Source: Lachnospiraceae bacterium AC3007 (GTDB lineage Bacteria; Bacillota; Clostridia; Lachnospirales; Lachnospiraceae). Taken from it: 64,000 nt of DNA. Shown piece after piece: positions 46,394-55,539 of this stretch; the stretch's first letter is position 1; the number at the start of each line of letters is the position of its first letter. The stretch spans positions 117,734 through 181,733 of the forward strand of contig KK211273.1 in assembly GCA_000621405.1 (NCBI GenBank). The letters run 5' to 3'. The position numbers were made by a program, and so were the translations under genes. The notes beneath the pieces are model-generated. The model saw only the letters and a program-made list of their open reading frames with translations. It was not told the DNA's origin and did not search any database.

Positions 46394-47803
46394 ATGGACA
46401 GCGACCAAAAATACTTTCTGGCGATCGACATCGGGGCAAGCAGCGGAAGACACATCCTCGGACATCTGGAAGATGAAAAGATGATCCTCGAGGAGATATA
46501 CCGCTTCCCAAACGGAATGGATGAGAAAAACGGCGTTCTTTGCTGGGATACAAAGCGCCTCTTCAACGAGATCCTCACAGGCATGAAGAAATGCCGTGAA
46601 GCCGGGAAGATTCCGGTAAGCGTTGGCGTCGATACCTGGGGCGTGGACTTTGTCCTTCTGGACAAAGATGACAACATGATCGGTGACGCCGTAGGTTACA
46701 GGGACCACAGGACTGACGGCATGGATGAAGCAGTATCCGCCGTGATCAGTGAGAGCGAGCTCTACGAGAGGACCGGTATACAAAAGGCAATATACAATAC
46801 CATATATCAGCTTATGGCCCTTAAGAAGCAGCATCCCGAATATCTGGAGTCAGCAGCATCCCTTCTTATGATGCCTGATTATTTTCATTTCCTGCTCTCA
46901 GGTAAAAAAGTGCAGGAATATTCCGAGGCGACTACCTCACAGCTCGTGGATCCGCGTACCAGGAACTGGGATTATGAGCTCATGGAAAAGCTTCAGTTCC
47001 CGGCTGAGATCTTCCAGGAGATCCTTATGCCCGGCACCAGCATAGGTCCTCTTAAGGAAGAGATAAGCCGCGAGGTCGGATTCAGCTGCGACGTCATCCT
47101 TCCTCCGACACATGATACGGCCAGCGCAGTGATGGCCATTCCTTCTTCCGAGAAGAATGTATGCTATATAAGCTCCGGAACATGGTCTCTTATGGGTGTG
47201 GAGATGGAAGAGCCTGACTGCTCCGAAAAGAGCCGTAAGATGAATTTCACCAATGAGGGCGGCTATGACGGATCCATCACATACCTTACAAATATCATGG
47301 GGCTGTGGATGATACAGTCTGTAAGAAACGCTCTCGCCCCGGACATGGGCTACGGAGAGATCTGTGATCTGGCATCAAAGGAATCCATAAAGTCGATCGT
47401 CGATGCGCAGGATGATGCCTTTCTTGCCCCTGATGACATGGCTGAAGCGATCCGGGAAAAGTGCCGCGCAACCGGTCAGGAAGTGCCTGAGACTCTACCC
47501 CAGCTTGCCGCCGTCATATACAACAGTCTTGCGAAATGCTATGCAGATAAGCTTCATGAGATAGAGTCTCTTACGGGAGTGCATTATGACAGGATCCATA
47601 TCATAGGCGGGGGTTCCAATGCCGTCTGGCTTAACGAGCTCAGCGCGGAATACTCCAAAGTGCCCGTATACGCTGGTCCCGGAGAGGCCACCGCACTCGG
47701 TAACATCCTCTGTCAGATGACAGGCAAAAAACTCTTTGATGGACTTCAGGACGCCAGAAAGTGCGTCGCAGATTCTTTTGAGATAAAGATATACAGAAGC
47801 TGA
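46394..47803 (+). CDS. rhaB: Rhamnulokinase
   Basis: Phosphorylates L-rhamnulose to rhamnulose-1-phosphate, the substrate for the aldolase of the adjacent locus. The 469-aa FGGY/ASKHA kinase has the phosphate-1 motif LAIDIGASSGRHILG, VGVDTWGVDFVLLD, and the adenosine-site IIGGGSNAVWLNEL. These match RhaB better than fuculokinase, but a kinase with both activities cannot be excluded. Start ATG follows GGAGGGATGAT. It converges on the BMC operon with a 4-bp gap, and its terminator lies inside the opposing activase gene. Confidence 0.9.
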   Translation: MDSDQKYFLAIDIGASSGRHILGHLEDEKMILEEIYRFPNGMDEKNGVLCWDTKRLFNEILTGMKKCREAGKIPVSVGVDTWGVDFVLLDKDDNMIGDAVGYRDHRTDGMDEAVSAVISESELYERTGIQKAIYNTIYQLMALKKQHPEYLESAASLLMMPDYFHFLLSGKKVQEYSEATTSQLVDPRTRNWDYELMEKLQFPAEIFQEILMPGTSIGPLKEEISREVGFSCDVILPPTHDTASAVMAIPSSEKNVCYISSGTWSLMGVEMEEPDCSEKSRKMNFTNEGGYDGSITYLTNIMGLWMIQSVRNALAPDMGYGEICDLASKESIKSIVDAQDDAFLAPDDMAEAIREKCRATGQEVPETLPQLAAVIYNSLAKCYADKLHEIESLTGVHYDRIHIIGGGSNAVWLNELSAEYSKVPVYAGPGEATALGNILCQMTGKKLFDGLQDARKCVADSFEIKIYRS

Positions 47804-47807
47804 GGAC

Positions 47808-48608
47808 TTAACCGCCTATCTGGCAGTACAGTCCGGTTGATCGCTCTATAAGATCCTTAAAGCCTTCCATCCTTTGGGTGGAAGGTCTTTTTGCATCCCC
47901 CATAGGATAGTCGCGGTTCAAACCTTTGTACTTATCCTCGCCGAAATTGTGATAAGGAAGGATATCTATCTCCTCAACACCCGGAAGTGAATCAGCAAAC
48001 CGCGCTATCGCAAGGAGCTCGCCGTCCGTGTCGTTGAACCCCGGTATCACTGGAACTCTGATGATGAGCTTTGTCATCCCGCTCTCTGCGATCCTTTTTG
48101 CATTTTCCGTCATAAGGGTGTTTTCCTTACCGCACCACTCCTTATGCTTCAAAGGATCCATATGCTTTATATCCATAAGATATGTATCAAGATAAGGGAG
48201 TATCCCTTCTATCGTCTCGTATTTTGCATACCCCATGCTCTCGAGCGCTGTATTGACCCCGAGGGATTTGCCGGCTTTGAGAAGAGCCGTTGCAAACTCC
48301 GGCTGCAGCAGACTCTCTCCTCCGGACAGGGTCAGTCCTCCGTCAGATCTGCTGTAATAAGGCATATCCCTTCTCACAGTCTGCATGACTTCCCTGACAG
48401 TCACGTCCCTTCCGTAGACCTTTGGCCTTCCGTTTACCATCATGGTCTCGATCTCATATGACTGGGACTCCGGATTGCAGCACCAGCGACATCTTAACGC
48501 GCAGCCTTTTAAAAAGACTATGGTCCGGATGCCGATACCGTCATGGATAGAGTATCTCTGTATGTCAAATATCCTGCCTTTTACGTCCAGATAGCTGTAG
48601 TCTTCCAT
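47808..48608 (-). CDS. Glycyl-radical enzyme activase (radical SAM)
   Basis: Uses SAM and a [4Fe-4S] cluster to place the glycyl radical on the adjacent diol dehydratase. The radical-SAM motif CxxxCxxC is Cys36, Cys40 and Cys43 (CALRCRWC), with the SAM-binding TLSGGESLLQPEF and YHNFGEDKY. At 266 aa it lacks the ferredoxin-like insert with eight extra cysteines found in many activases of this group (~300 aa) and resembles the compact pyruvate formate-lyase activase. Starts 7 bp after the radical enzyme gene. Last gene of the BMC operon; not expected to be encapsulated. Confidence 0.92.
   Translation of the reverse strand: MEDYSYLDVKGRIFDIQRYSIHDGIGIRTIVFLKGCALRCRWCCNPESQSYEIETMMVNGRPKVYGRDVTVREVMQTVRRDMPYYSRSDGGLTLSGGESLLQPEFATALLKAGKSLGVNTALESMGYAKYETIEGILPYLDTYLMDIKHMDPLKHKEWCGKENTLMTENAKRIAESGMTKLIIRVPVIPGFNDTDGELLAIARFADSLPGVEEIDILPYHNFGEDKYKGLNRDYPMGDAKRPSTQRMEGFKDLIERSTGLYCQIGG
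47863..47892 (+). terminator. rhaB terminator embedded in the activase coding region
   Basis: Plus strand: 10-bp stem CCTTCCATCC / GGGTGGAAGG with loop TTT, followed by TCTTTTT. It lies 60 bp past the rhaB stop, inside the last codons of the convergent glycyl-radical activase gene. Confidence 0.7.
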
Positions 48609-48615
48609 ATCGTCC

Positions 48616-51147
48616 CTATCTGTGCAGTCCCTGCTCGGTCCTTCGGATTATATCGTCCTGAAGCGACTTTGATAATGTCGTGAAAAGAGCCGAGTAGCCG
48701 GCGACCCTGACCACCAGTCCGGCATATTTCTCCGGATGCTTCTGTGCGTCGATAAGGGTCTCCCTGTCTACGACATTAAACTGCATATGCATTCCCTTCT
48801 GATCAAAGAAGCCCCGAACAAGCGATACGAAATCCTCAAGATCCTTGTCCGTGCTCATGGCCGTGGGGTGAATCTTCATGTTGAACAGTGTCCCGTTCGA
48901 GGCATCGGCATGATCAAGACGCGCCACGGAATTACAGGATGCTGTCGGTCCGGTGACATCATATCCGCTGGTCGGTGACACTCCGTCCGCGACAGGCGTA
49001 TGAGCCAGTCTTCCGTCAGGTGTGGCCCCGGTCTGCGCTCCGAGCGGGACATTCGCTGACACGGGATAAAGACCTGCCTGGAAGATGCCTCCTCTGGGAT
49101 TCTTGTACTGAGGAAGTGGCTTTGTATAGAAATAAGCCGCCTCTCTTGCTATCTCATCCACCTCATCTATGTCATTTCCGTAGTGAGGACAGTCGATTAT
49201 CATCTCCCGGATCTCTTCGTACCTCTTTTTCTCATCCTCGGGAAGCTGCATCGTAAGGACTTTCTTTATGATTCCTGACACAAACTGCTCATCCGGCTCC
49301 TCTCCCTTTGCCCTCATGATGCGGACCGCCTGGAGAGCAGTATCGTGAGCCGTACGCTCATCAAAGCCCTGACCGTAGTTCATGGCCATGGCATCCGCCA
49401 GCTCCCTGAGCGTGAATCTCTTCTGCTCAAATACAAGCGTCTTCACCACGTAAAGAGAATCTGCGACGTTGGCTATACCGAAGCCCTGGGGCCCGGTGAA
49501 ATTATAATGCGCTCCGCCCTGCTGCAGAGGCACTCCCTTTGATATGCAGTCATCTATCAGAGCCGATTCAAAAGGAAGCGGGCATCTCTCGGCGTGCGCC
49601 CTGTCTATGGCATTATCGGCATTCACCAGAAGTTTGATGTTGTAGTCCATCTGCTTCCTGTAGGCCTCCTTGAACTCCTCATAGGAGCCTATGCTCTCTA
49701 TGCCGCCCGTCTGTATACTGGCGACTTCGCCGTTGTCTATGCCGTTAGTAAAGACCATCTCAAGAGGACGGCACATGTTGAAGAAAGCGGCATCATGCCA
49801 CCCGTCCTCCTTGCCGGGCACATGGGGCTCGACGCAGCCGATGATGCAGTAATTCCTCGCATGCTCGATCGGTATCCCGCGATTCTCCATGGAAGGGATG
49901 ATGATCTCATCGTTGTAGTAGGCGGGGAAGCCTATGCCGGTCCTCGTGACCTCTGCTGCCCTGATCAGAAGCTCCTTTGCCGATCCGTTCCACACACGGA
50001 TGGAGATGGAGGGCTGCGGAAGAAATACATGCTTTGTTGCATCAAGACACATGAAGGAGAGATCGTTCGTCGCATCCCTTCCGTCAGGTGTCTGTCCTCC
50101 GACTATAAGGTTCTGGAAAAGCGAGTATCCTGAAAAGCCTTCAGCACTCAGCTCATCCCTGCATTTATTCAGATCGTTCAGTTTGACCCATACGCAGTCG
50201 ATAAGCTCCTGGGCTTCCTCCATTGTAAGGCGCCCTTCAGCGATATCATGTTCATATAAGGGATACATATACTGGTCAAAACGCCCGGGAGAGATGGAAT
50301 GTCCCGATGACTCTATCTGTATCGTCTGCTGTACGAACCAGAATGCCTGCAGTCCCTCTGCAAAGGTTCTTGCGGGGTTGGCCGGCACGTTCCTGCAGCG
50401 CTCTGCGATATCAAGGAGTTCCTTCTTTCTTGCAGGATCCTTTTCCTTTTCGGCTTCGCTCTTAGCAAGGTCGGCATATCTTTTTGCATAATCAGATACT
50501 GCCTGACAGGATATTATGACTGCTTCAAGGAAACGTCTTTTATCACCGTAATTCGGATCGGAGACATCTACCTTCTCAAGCTCAGACGCTGCCTGCTTTA
50601 TGATCCCGTTAAGACCTTCATATATCACACGGTCATAGTGGACGTTCACATGCCCCACACCGTTGTAGTAATAGTTGCCCGGGGTAAAGAAGTTATGATC
50701 CATTGCGCGGATAGTCTCGGGGGACATGTAGGATCTTGCCAGTTCGCTCGTGGTCTTTCCCTTCCAGTACGGATTGACCTTCTTCAGCCTCTTCTTCGTA
50801 TCTTCGGATATATAGAACGGATCAGCCGTGCGGTGTTCTACGGTATCAAGCTCGGCTTCGAGCCATTCAAAAGAAAATTCCGGATATGTCTGACATCCCC
50901 TCGGCGCTATCGTGGTGCTACCCACGATGAGCTCCCCGGGTCGTATGATTATGGGAAGGCCCTGAAGTATATGTCTGAAAGCAAGTGCTTTCCTCGTAAC
51001 AATGGGCATCCCTTCCGTAGCCTTAAATGATTCCGTGATAAGCTCTGCTCTTGCCGCCTCTATCTCGGGCATTTTGGCAAAGAGGTCTTCCACGAGTTTT
51101 GTTATGCGTTCTGTTTTCGGTACGGGAGTGCTGTCAAAAGCCTTCAT
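48616..51147 (-). CDS. B12-independent glycyl-radical 1,2-propanediol dehydratase
   Basis: Dehydrates 1,2-propanediol to propionaldehyde. The 843-aa protein has the thiyl residue Cys438 and Glu440 in IIGCVEPHV, the following Asp452 in GWHDAAFFN, and the glycyl radical at Gly817 in RVAGYSALF. The CVE...HDAAFFN spacing matches diol/glycerol dehydratases; choline TMA-lyase has Thr and Tyr in this stretch. The frame opens 13 codons earlier; the ATG at 51147 follows AAGGAGCGGAAGGA and gives MKAFDSTPVPKTER. No obvious N-terminal encapsulation helix with linker is seen, unlike its pathway partners. It lies 35 bp after the DeoR gene and 7 bp before its activase. Confidence 0.92.
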   Translation of the reverse strand: MKAFDSTPVPKTERITKLVEDLFAKMPEIEAARAELITESFKATEGMPIVTRKALAFRHILQGLPIIIRPGELIVGSTTIAPRGCQTYPEFSFEWLEAELDTVEHRTADPFYISEDTKKRLKKVNPYWKGKTTSELARSYMSPETIRAMDHNFFTPGNYYYNGVGHVNVHYDRVIYEGLNGIIKQAASELEKVDVSDPNYGDKRRFLEAVIISCQAVSDYAKRYADLAKSEAEKEKDPARKKELLDIAERCRNVPANPARTFAEGLQAFWFVQQTIQIESSGHSISPGRFDQYMYPLYEHDIAEGRLTMEEAQELIDCVWVKLNDLNKCRDELSAEGFSGYSLFQNLIVGGQTPDGRDATNDLSFMCLDATKHVFLPQPSISIRVWNGSAKELLIRAAEVTRTGIGFPAYYNDEIIIPSMENRGIPIEHARNYCIIGCVEPHVPGKEDGWHDAAFFNMCRPLEMVFTNGIDNGEVASIQTGGIESIGSYEEFKEAYRKQMDYNIKLLVNADNAIDRAHAERCPLPFESALIDDCISKGVPLQQGGAHYNFTGPQGFGIANVADSLYVVKTLVFEQKRFTLRELADAMAMNYGQGFDERTAHDTALQAVRIMRAKGEEPDEQFVSGIIKKVLTMQLPEDEKKRYEEIREMIIDCPHYGNDIDEVDEIAREAAYFYTKPLPQYKNPRGGIFQAGLYPVSANVPLGAQTGATPDGRLAHTPVADGVSPTSGYDVTGPTASCNSVARLDHADASNGTLFNMKIHPTAMSTDKDLEDFVSLVRGFFDQKGMHMQFNVVDRETLIDAQKHPEKYAGLVVRVAGYSALFTTLSKSLQDDIIRRTEQGLHR

Positions 51148-51182
51148 TCCTTCCGCTCCTTCCTGTCTGTAACCCTGTCCTG

Positions 51183-51947
51183 TCATTCAGGATAAAAAAG
51201 CTCGATGCCTGCCGTTCTGAAAAAATCCTTCCATGCGTCGTCCGGCTTTGAGTCCGTGACCACGGCATCGATCTTATTGAATCCGCATATCTGGGCAAAT
51301 GCCTTTCTGTCGAATTTGGTGTGGTCTGCTGCGAGGTATACCTTCTCGGAAGAAGATATCATCGCCTGCTTGATGCCTGCTGTTTCGTCGTTGCCGTCGG
51401 TGATCCCCATATCCATCGAGAGTCCCTTGCAGGACATGAACACCTTGTCCGTGTGATAAGCGGCAACCGTCTCGGCTGATCTTCTTCCAAAGAGCGACAT
51501 CGTTCCGGCCTTCAGTTTGCCGCCTGTTGATATGATGTCCCATCCCGACACCATCGACAGTTCCAGCAGATTCTCTATGGAATTCGTGATGACCGTCAGG
51601 TGTTCTTTCTGTTTGATGGTCTTTGCTATATACAGGGATGTCGTGGAGGCATCGAGAAAAATATGATCTTCCTCTTCGATCAGGTCGTTCACCAGATCCG
51701 CGATCCTCTGCTTGGCTACCACATTTACGCTGCGCCTCAGATTGTGCGGAAGCTCCGTAAGGGACGATTCATTTAGCACGGCGCCGCCGTAACTCTTGAT
51801 TATGTGTCCTTCGTCTTCAAGCTTATCAAGGTCTCTTCTTATCGTCTCCTCCGAGACCTCGTACTCGCGGCTTAACGTACTGACGACGACCTTCTTTTCC
51901 TGTTGTATCCTCTCAAGGATTATGTTTCTTCGTTCCGCTGCAAGCAT
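51183..51947 (-). CDS. DeoR/GlpR-family transcriptional regulator
   Basis: Likely sugar-phosphate-responsive repressor of the locus. The 254 aa have an N-terminal winged helix (~1-56; VSTLSREYEVSEETIRRDLD) with the family YGGAVL, and a C-terminal DeoRC sensor (DHIFLDASTTSLYIAKTI, VITNSIENLLEL). It sits within the BMC operon, between the BMC-T and radical enzyme genes, which suggests autoregulation. The start codon at 51947 has no good ribosome-binding site and lies 20 bp after the BMC-T stop. Confidence 0.88.
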   Translation of the reverse strand: MLAAERRNIILERIQQEKKVVVSTLSREYEVSEETIRRDLDKLEDEGHIIKSYGGAVLNESSLTELPHNLRRSVNVVAKQRIADLVNDLIEEEDHIFLDASTTSLYIAKTIKQKEHLTVITNSIENLLELSMVSGWDIISTGGKLKAGTMSLFGRRSAETVAAYHTDKVFMSCKGLSMDMGITDGNDETAGIKQAMISSSEKVYLAADHTKFDRKAFAQICGFNKIDAVVTDSKPDDAWKDFFRTAGIELFYPE

Positions 51948-51967
51948 GTTGTTTCTTAATGTATGAT

Positions 51968-52513
51968 CTATAAGAATCTCATAAGCTGATCGGACGGGCG
52001 CGCTATGACAGACTCATCAAGGAACATGCCCTTGTCGCCTGCGGAGATCTTCGCCGCATCTATGGCTGCCTGCACTGCGGATACGCTGCCTGTTATGGTC
52101 ATATAGCTTTTCCCGCACATACCCTTTGCAAGACGCAGCTCCAAAAGCTCTACGAGCGCCGTCTTTGCCGCCACATCTGCAGCTACTATCATCGCAGCCA
52201 CATCATATGTCTCGAGCACACCGAGCGCTTCGATGGAATCGGGCTCGGCTGTTCCGTATATGGCGGGGAAAATGGATTCGTGAGGATTGCCAAGCACAAA
52301 TGTATCAATGACCCTGTCCGCGTAGGCGATCTCAGCTCTGTCTACTGATGCCCTGACGGCGGACAGCTCTCCGGCTATCAGTATCACAAACTTCCCCGGG
52401 CAGGTGGCCTCTGCCTGAAGAAGCTCTACATTTGCTGCCTTCGCCATGTCATCCGCTGCCTTGAATCCTGCGGATACTGTTGTGCATTCTACCATTCCGA
52501 TCGCTTTTGCCAC
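51968..52513 (-). CDS. pduT: BMC-T shell protein with Fe-S cysteine (PduT-like)
   Basis: Tandem-BMC-domain trimer that tiles the shell. The 181 aa contain two BMC domains (~3-90 and ~93-178; AIGMVECTTVSAGFKAADDM and ALGVLETYDVAAMIVAADVA). A cysteine in TCPGKF falls at residue 38 when translation starts at the GTG at 52513, exactly the position of the [4Fe-4S]-binding Cys38 of PduT; this supports the GTG start over the upstream ATG at 52564. AGGAG lies 10 nt upstream of it. The central cluster would pass electrons across the shell, probably with PduS, encoded 57 bp upstream. Confidence 0.9.
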   Translation of the reverse strand: MAKAIGMVECTTVSAGFKAADDMAKAANVELLQAEATCPGKFVILIAGELSAVRASVDRAEIAYADRVIDTFVLGNPHESIFPAIYGTAEPDSIEALGVLETYDVAAMIVAADVAAKTALVELLELRLAKGMCGKSYMTITGSVSAVQAAIDAAKISAGDKGMFLDESVIARPSDQLMRFL

Positions 52514-52570
52514 TTGTGATCTTCTCCTGTTTGTCTTCTGTCTTCCGTACTCCGGGGATGCCACATTACA

Positions 52571-53893
52571 TCAGCTTGTTATCTCGATGTATCTGTCGCT
52601 TATCTCTGTTACCGTTCCGTCTATCGAGGCATGAACTGCAACCGACAGTCCTTCTGCCGCCTCTCCTATCATCTGTCCTCTTTTGACCGTGTCGCCTTTT
52701 TTTACTATCGCTCTTGCCGGAGCTCCGATATGCTGGCTCAAAGGGATCTTCACCGAGGATACGCTCACGGGTTCGTCCTCAAGAGGTGCCGGCACGTCAT
52801 AAGGCGCCAGTCCGAGTCTTGATGCCAGTCTGTGCACAGGTACTTTTCTGTATTCCCTGTCCGAAGCCACAGGCGCGGGTTCCGGTCTCCCCGCGTTTAT
52901 CCCTTCCTTTTTCAGACCGATCTTGAATTCCTGTATCATCGCTCTGGGAGACAGTCCCTGCGGACATGCATATTTTTCGCATATCCCGCAACCGCTGCAG
53001 AAAGCGGAATTGATAAAGACAGACGGATCCGACGTGTTCCTGTCGGCTGCTGCCCTCATTATCCTGTGCGGTTCTATCGGATGTCCGAGCGCATGTCTCG
53101 AGCAGAGGTCGGTGCATGTCCTGCACTGACAGCAGGCTGACGAAGCTCTTTTGATCTCCACATCGAGATTCTTTTTCATCTTCATGATGAGCTCATGCTG
53201 CCTGCTGAGGATTATGACTGCATTGGTTGTCTTTATTATAGGAGTCTCATATGTGCCCATCCTGCCCATCATGGGACCGCCCATGAGATATGCGGGATCA
53301 TTGCATGTGATGCTCCCTGCGATCCGCACGGCCTCTCCTGTCTTTACTCCGATGGGAAGCCTTAAGGTCACGGGATGATCCGTCTCTCCCACTATAGACA
53401 CCAGCTTGTCGGTCACGGGGATCCCCAGGTGGACAGCCCTGTAGAGATTGTACATTGTCTCCACGTTGTATACGACGACTCCGACCTCGGCGGGAAGTCC
53501 TCCCGGCGGAACGACTCTGCCCAGAGCCTCATAGATAAGTATGACTTCATCGCCCATCGGATAAGCCGCTCTTACTTTGCTGATCCTGACAGAGGGGTGA
53601 TCCTTTATGACCTCTTCCAGTGCCTCTATGGTCTCGGTATACTCTGATTTGATACCGATCACTGCTTCGTCGGCCTTCAGCGTCTTCCTTACTTCGTCAA
53701 GCATGCCGACGATCTCCGCGGCATGCATGGCCAGAAGCTGGCGATGAAGCTTAAGAAGGGGCTCGCATTCCACGCAGTTTAATAAGACCGCATCTGCCTT
53801 CTCCGTCATCTTTGCATATGAGGGAAAGCCGGCACCTCCGGCACCGACTACGCCGTTTTCCCGTGCGATTTTCTGCAGCGAACTGATATCCAT
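52571..53893 (-). CDS. pduS: PduS-like RnfC-type flavin/Fe-S oxidoreductase
   Basis: The 440 aa follow PduS: N-terminal Gly-rich NADH/flavin region (NGVVGAGGAGFPSYAKM), SLBB-like segment, and two [4Fe-4S] motifs, SACCQCRTCTDLCSRHALGHP (~255-275; only part is the binding set CxxCxxC...C) and CSGCGICEKYACP (~300), then a C-terminal biotinyl-like domain (~365-440). In B12-dependent systems PduS reduces cobalamin; here there is no B12 enzyme, so a role in NADH re-oxidation or cofactor electron transfer through the PduT cluster is more likely. Starts 6 bp after the BMC-P gene. Confidence 0.9.
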   Translation of the reverse strand: MDISSLQKIARENGVVGAGGAGFPSYAKMTEKADAVLLNCVECEPLLKLHRQLLAMHAAEIVGMLDEVRKTLKADEAVIGIKSEYTETIEALEEVIKDHPSVRISKVRAAYPMGDEVILIYEALGRVVPPGGLPAEVGVVVYNVETMYNLYRAVHLGIPVTDKLVSIVGETDHPVTLRLPIGVKTGEAVRIAGSITCNDPAYLMGGPMMGRMGTYETPIIKTTNAVIILSRQHELIMKMKKNLDVEIKRASSACCQCRTCTDLCSRHALGHPIEPHRIMRAAADRNTSDPSVFINSAFCSGCGICEKYACPQGLSPRAMIQEFKIGLKKEGINAGRPEPAPVASDREYRKVPVHRLASRLGLAPYDVPAPLEDEPVSVSSVKIPLSQHIGAPARAIVKKGDTVKRGQMIGEAAEGLSVAVHASIDGTVTEISDRYIEITS

Positions 53894-53899
53894 AACGAC

Positions 53900-54169
53900 T
53901 TAATCAAATATCTCCTGACCTTCGTCGATGATCCCGACTATCGCCGCATCTACCGGGGCTTCCTTCATGTCGCAGCCGATCCGCGCGGCCGATCCGCGCG
54001 CAACAAGCACCTTTTCTCCGATGCCCGCTCCGATGATATCGATGGCCACCAGATCATTTCCCTCCGAGTTCATCGACTCCTCGGGACGGACTATCATGAA
54101 TTTATTGCCAACCAGCTTTTCGCTTTTCCTTGTGGAGAATACGCTCCCCACTACCTTGCCTATTATCAT
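53900..54169 (-). CDS. BMC-P pentameric vertex protein (EutN/CcmL type)
   Basis: Closes the twelve vertices of the shell. The 89 aa begin MIIGKVVGSVFSTRKSEKL and contain GAGIGEKVLVARGSAAR and the family-typical AIVGIIDE. It is the only vertex gene in the window. Start ATG follows GGAGATCT. Encoded between pduL and pduS. Confidence 0.93.
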   Translation of the reverse strand: MIIGKVVGSVFSTRKSEKLVGNKFMIVRPEESMNSEGNDLVAIDIIGAGIGEKVLVARGSAARIGCDMKEAPVDAAIVGIIDEGQEIFD

Positions 54170-54194
54170 AGATCTCCAATCCGTTCATGCAGTA

Positions 54195-54839
54195 CTATTT
54201 GATGATCCGTGCTTTGTCTCCCTGTTTGACCTGACAGGCATTTGCCTCGTCTGTATCGATATGCATTTCCAGCGAGAATGACGGATCGACTCTGATCTTT
54301 ACATGATCGAGCACAGCGCCCCTGTCATTCCCCATCTTAACGGACACGTGATCGCCGTCTTTGAGACCGGCCTTTTCAGCATCCTCCGGTGTCATATGGA
54401 TATGCCTTGCTGCTACGATACAGCCTTCATCAAGATAGATGACCCCTCTGGGTCCCACAAGAGCTATCGGCGCTGAGCCGGCGACATCGCCCGACTCACG
54501 CAGGGGAGCGCTGATGCCCAGCGTCCTTGCATCGGTCGCAGATATCTCGACCTGCGATGCTTTTCGCACCGGTCCCAGTATACGGACGTTTTCAATGGCG
54601 CGTAGCTTAAGGCCCACTATCGTGCACTGTTCGTTCGCCGCAAACTGACCGCCCATAAGGTCTTTTTTCTTCGTGAGATGATACCCTTCTCCGAAGAGTG
54701 CCTCTACATGCTCCTGGGTAAGATGTATGTGTCTTGCCGACACCCCGACCGGAACTTCCATCCCGGCCGTATCATCTCCTGTATCCTGCAGAGCCCTGAG
54801 CACAGCCCTTGTGATAAGTTCTACATCGTTTCCGTTCAT
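54195..54839 (-). CDS. pduL: Phosphate propanoyltransferase PduL
   Basis: Converts propionyl-CoA to propionyl-phosphate, recycling CoA inside the compartment. The 214 aa have two PduL half-domains with the zinc histidines in VGVSARHIHLTQEHVEAL and VAARHIHMTPEDA, and the ending MHIDTDEANAC. An N-terminal amphipathic helix (NDVELITRAVLRALQ) followed by a short linker is a typical encapsulation peptide. A GTG at 54842 is an alternative start; the ATG at 54839 overlaps the BMC-H stop (TGATG), so translation is probably coupled. Confidence 0.93.
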   Translation of the reverse strand: MNGNDVELITRAVLRALQDTGDDTAGMEVPVGVSARHIHLTQEHVEALFGEGYHLTKKKDLMGGQFAANEQCTIVGLKLRAIENVRILGPVRKASQVEISATDARTLGISAPLRESGDVAGSAPIALVGPRGVIYLDEGCIVAARHIHMTPEDAEKAGLKDGDHVSVKMGNDRGAVLDHVKIRVDPSFSLEMHIDTDEANACQVKQGDKARIIK

Positions 54840-55123
54840 CACTTGATCTTGGGAAGGATCATCTCCACGTCGTTATGGGGTCTGGGTATCACGTGTGTGG
54901 CAATGAGCTCTCCAAGCCTTCCTGCTGCGTTGCTGCCTGCCTCGACAGATGACTTAACTGCTCCGACATCTCCGCGTACCATGACAGTCACGAGTCCGGA
55001 TCCGATCTTCTCTGTTCCGATCAGGGTAACGTTGGCTGCCTTGCACATCTGGTCTGCTGCCTCAATTGCGGCTACAAGACCTCTTGTTTCAACTAAACCT
55101 AAAGCTTCGAGTGACTGTGACAT
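54839..55123 (-). CDS. BMC-H hexameric shell protein (PduA/PduJ-like), copy 1
   Basis: Main facet tile. The 94 aa form one BMC domain ([53 protein letters not shown]). It is ~88% identical (11 differences in 94) to the copy at 55684-55968. Start follows TTAAGGAGGAC. The pore-loop region near residues 36-40 reads GTEKIGSG, the small-residue type that passes polar metabolites. Confidence 0.95.
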   Translation of the reverse strand: MSQSLEALGLVETRGLVAAIEAADQMCKAANVTLIGTEKIGSGLVTVMVRGDVGAVKSSVEAGSNAAGRLGELIATHVIPRPHNDVEMILPKIK

Positions 55124-55145
55124 TTTTTTGTCCTCCTTAATTGTG

Positions 55146-55511
55146 TTACTTCAGTTGCTCTTTAAGATTAAAATCAGGCGGGTCCTGTCCGAGCATCTTA
55201 TGCCCGTCCGGTATACCCGGTGTGTCTTTACCTTTGAACCTGCTCGCGGACAATTCGACTATCCTTCGGATCTCCGGATGAGGGTTCGCAAGTACTCCGC
55301 TTGCCACGGGTTTTTTGATCGCAAGAGTGCTTCCCGCTTCTATGGCCTGCCTTACGGCGGAGACATCCCCTTCGATGACAAGAGTTACAAGCCTTCCTCC
55401 CAGTTTTCTCTCCCAGGTGGAAAGTGTGACGTTTGCGCTCTTGCACATTATGTCCAGGGCATCTATGGCTGCTACCACGCCCGTTATCTCAATAAACCCG
55501 TATGATCTCAT
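55146..55511 (-). CDS. BMC-H shell protein with C-terminal extension
   Basis: The 121 aa have one BMC domain (~1-88; [39 protein letters not shown]) and a ~30-residue polar tail ([20 protein letters not shown]) that may face the lumen or bind cargo. The pore loop differs from the two PduA-like copies (WERKLGGR). It follows a 172-bp gap full of palindromes and starts ATGAGATCATACGG after AACGGAAAGGTAGTGC. Confidence 0.88.
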   Translation of the reverse strand: MRSYGFIEITGVVAAIDALDIMCKSANVTLSTWERKLGGRLVTLVIEGDVSAVRQAIEAGSTLAIKKPVASGVLANPHPEIRRIVELSASRFKGKDTPGIPDGHKMLGQDPPDFNLKEQLK

Positions 55512-55539
55512 GCACTACCTTTCCGTTATTGTTGTGACA

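Noticed and set aside
46250..46834. 194-codon minus-strand frame spanning the rpsF-rhaB intergenic region
   Set aside because: Antisense to the rhaB 5' end, with no ribosome-binding site or domain; the true content of the gap is two divergent promoters.
47808..51147. Choline TMA-lyase (CutC/CutD) locus
   Set aside because: The active-site stretch CVE...GWHDAAFFN fits diol dehydratases, and the locus has rhaB, a deoxysugar aldolase and no choline genes.
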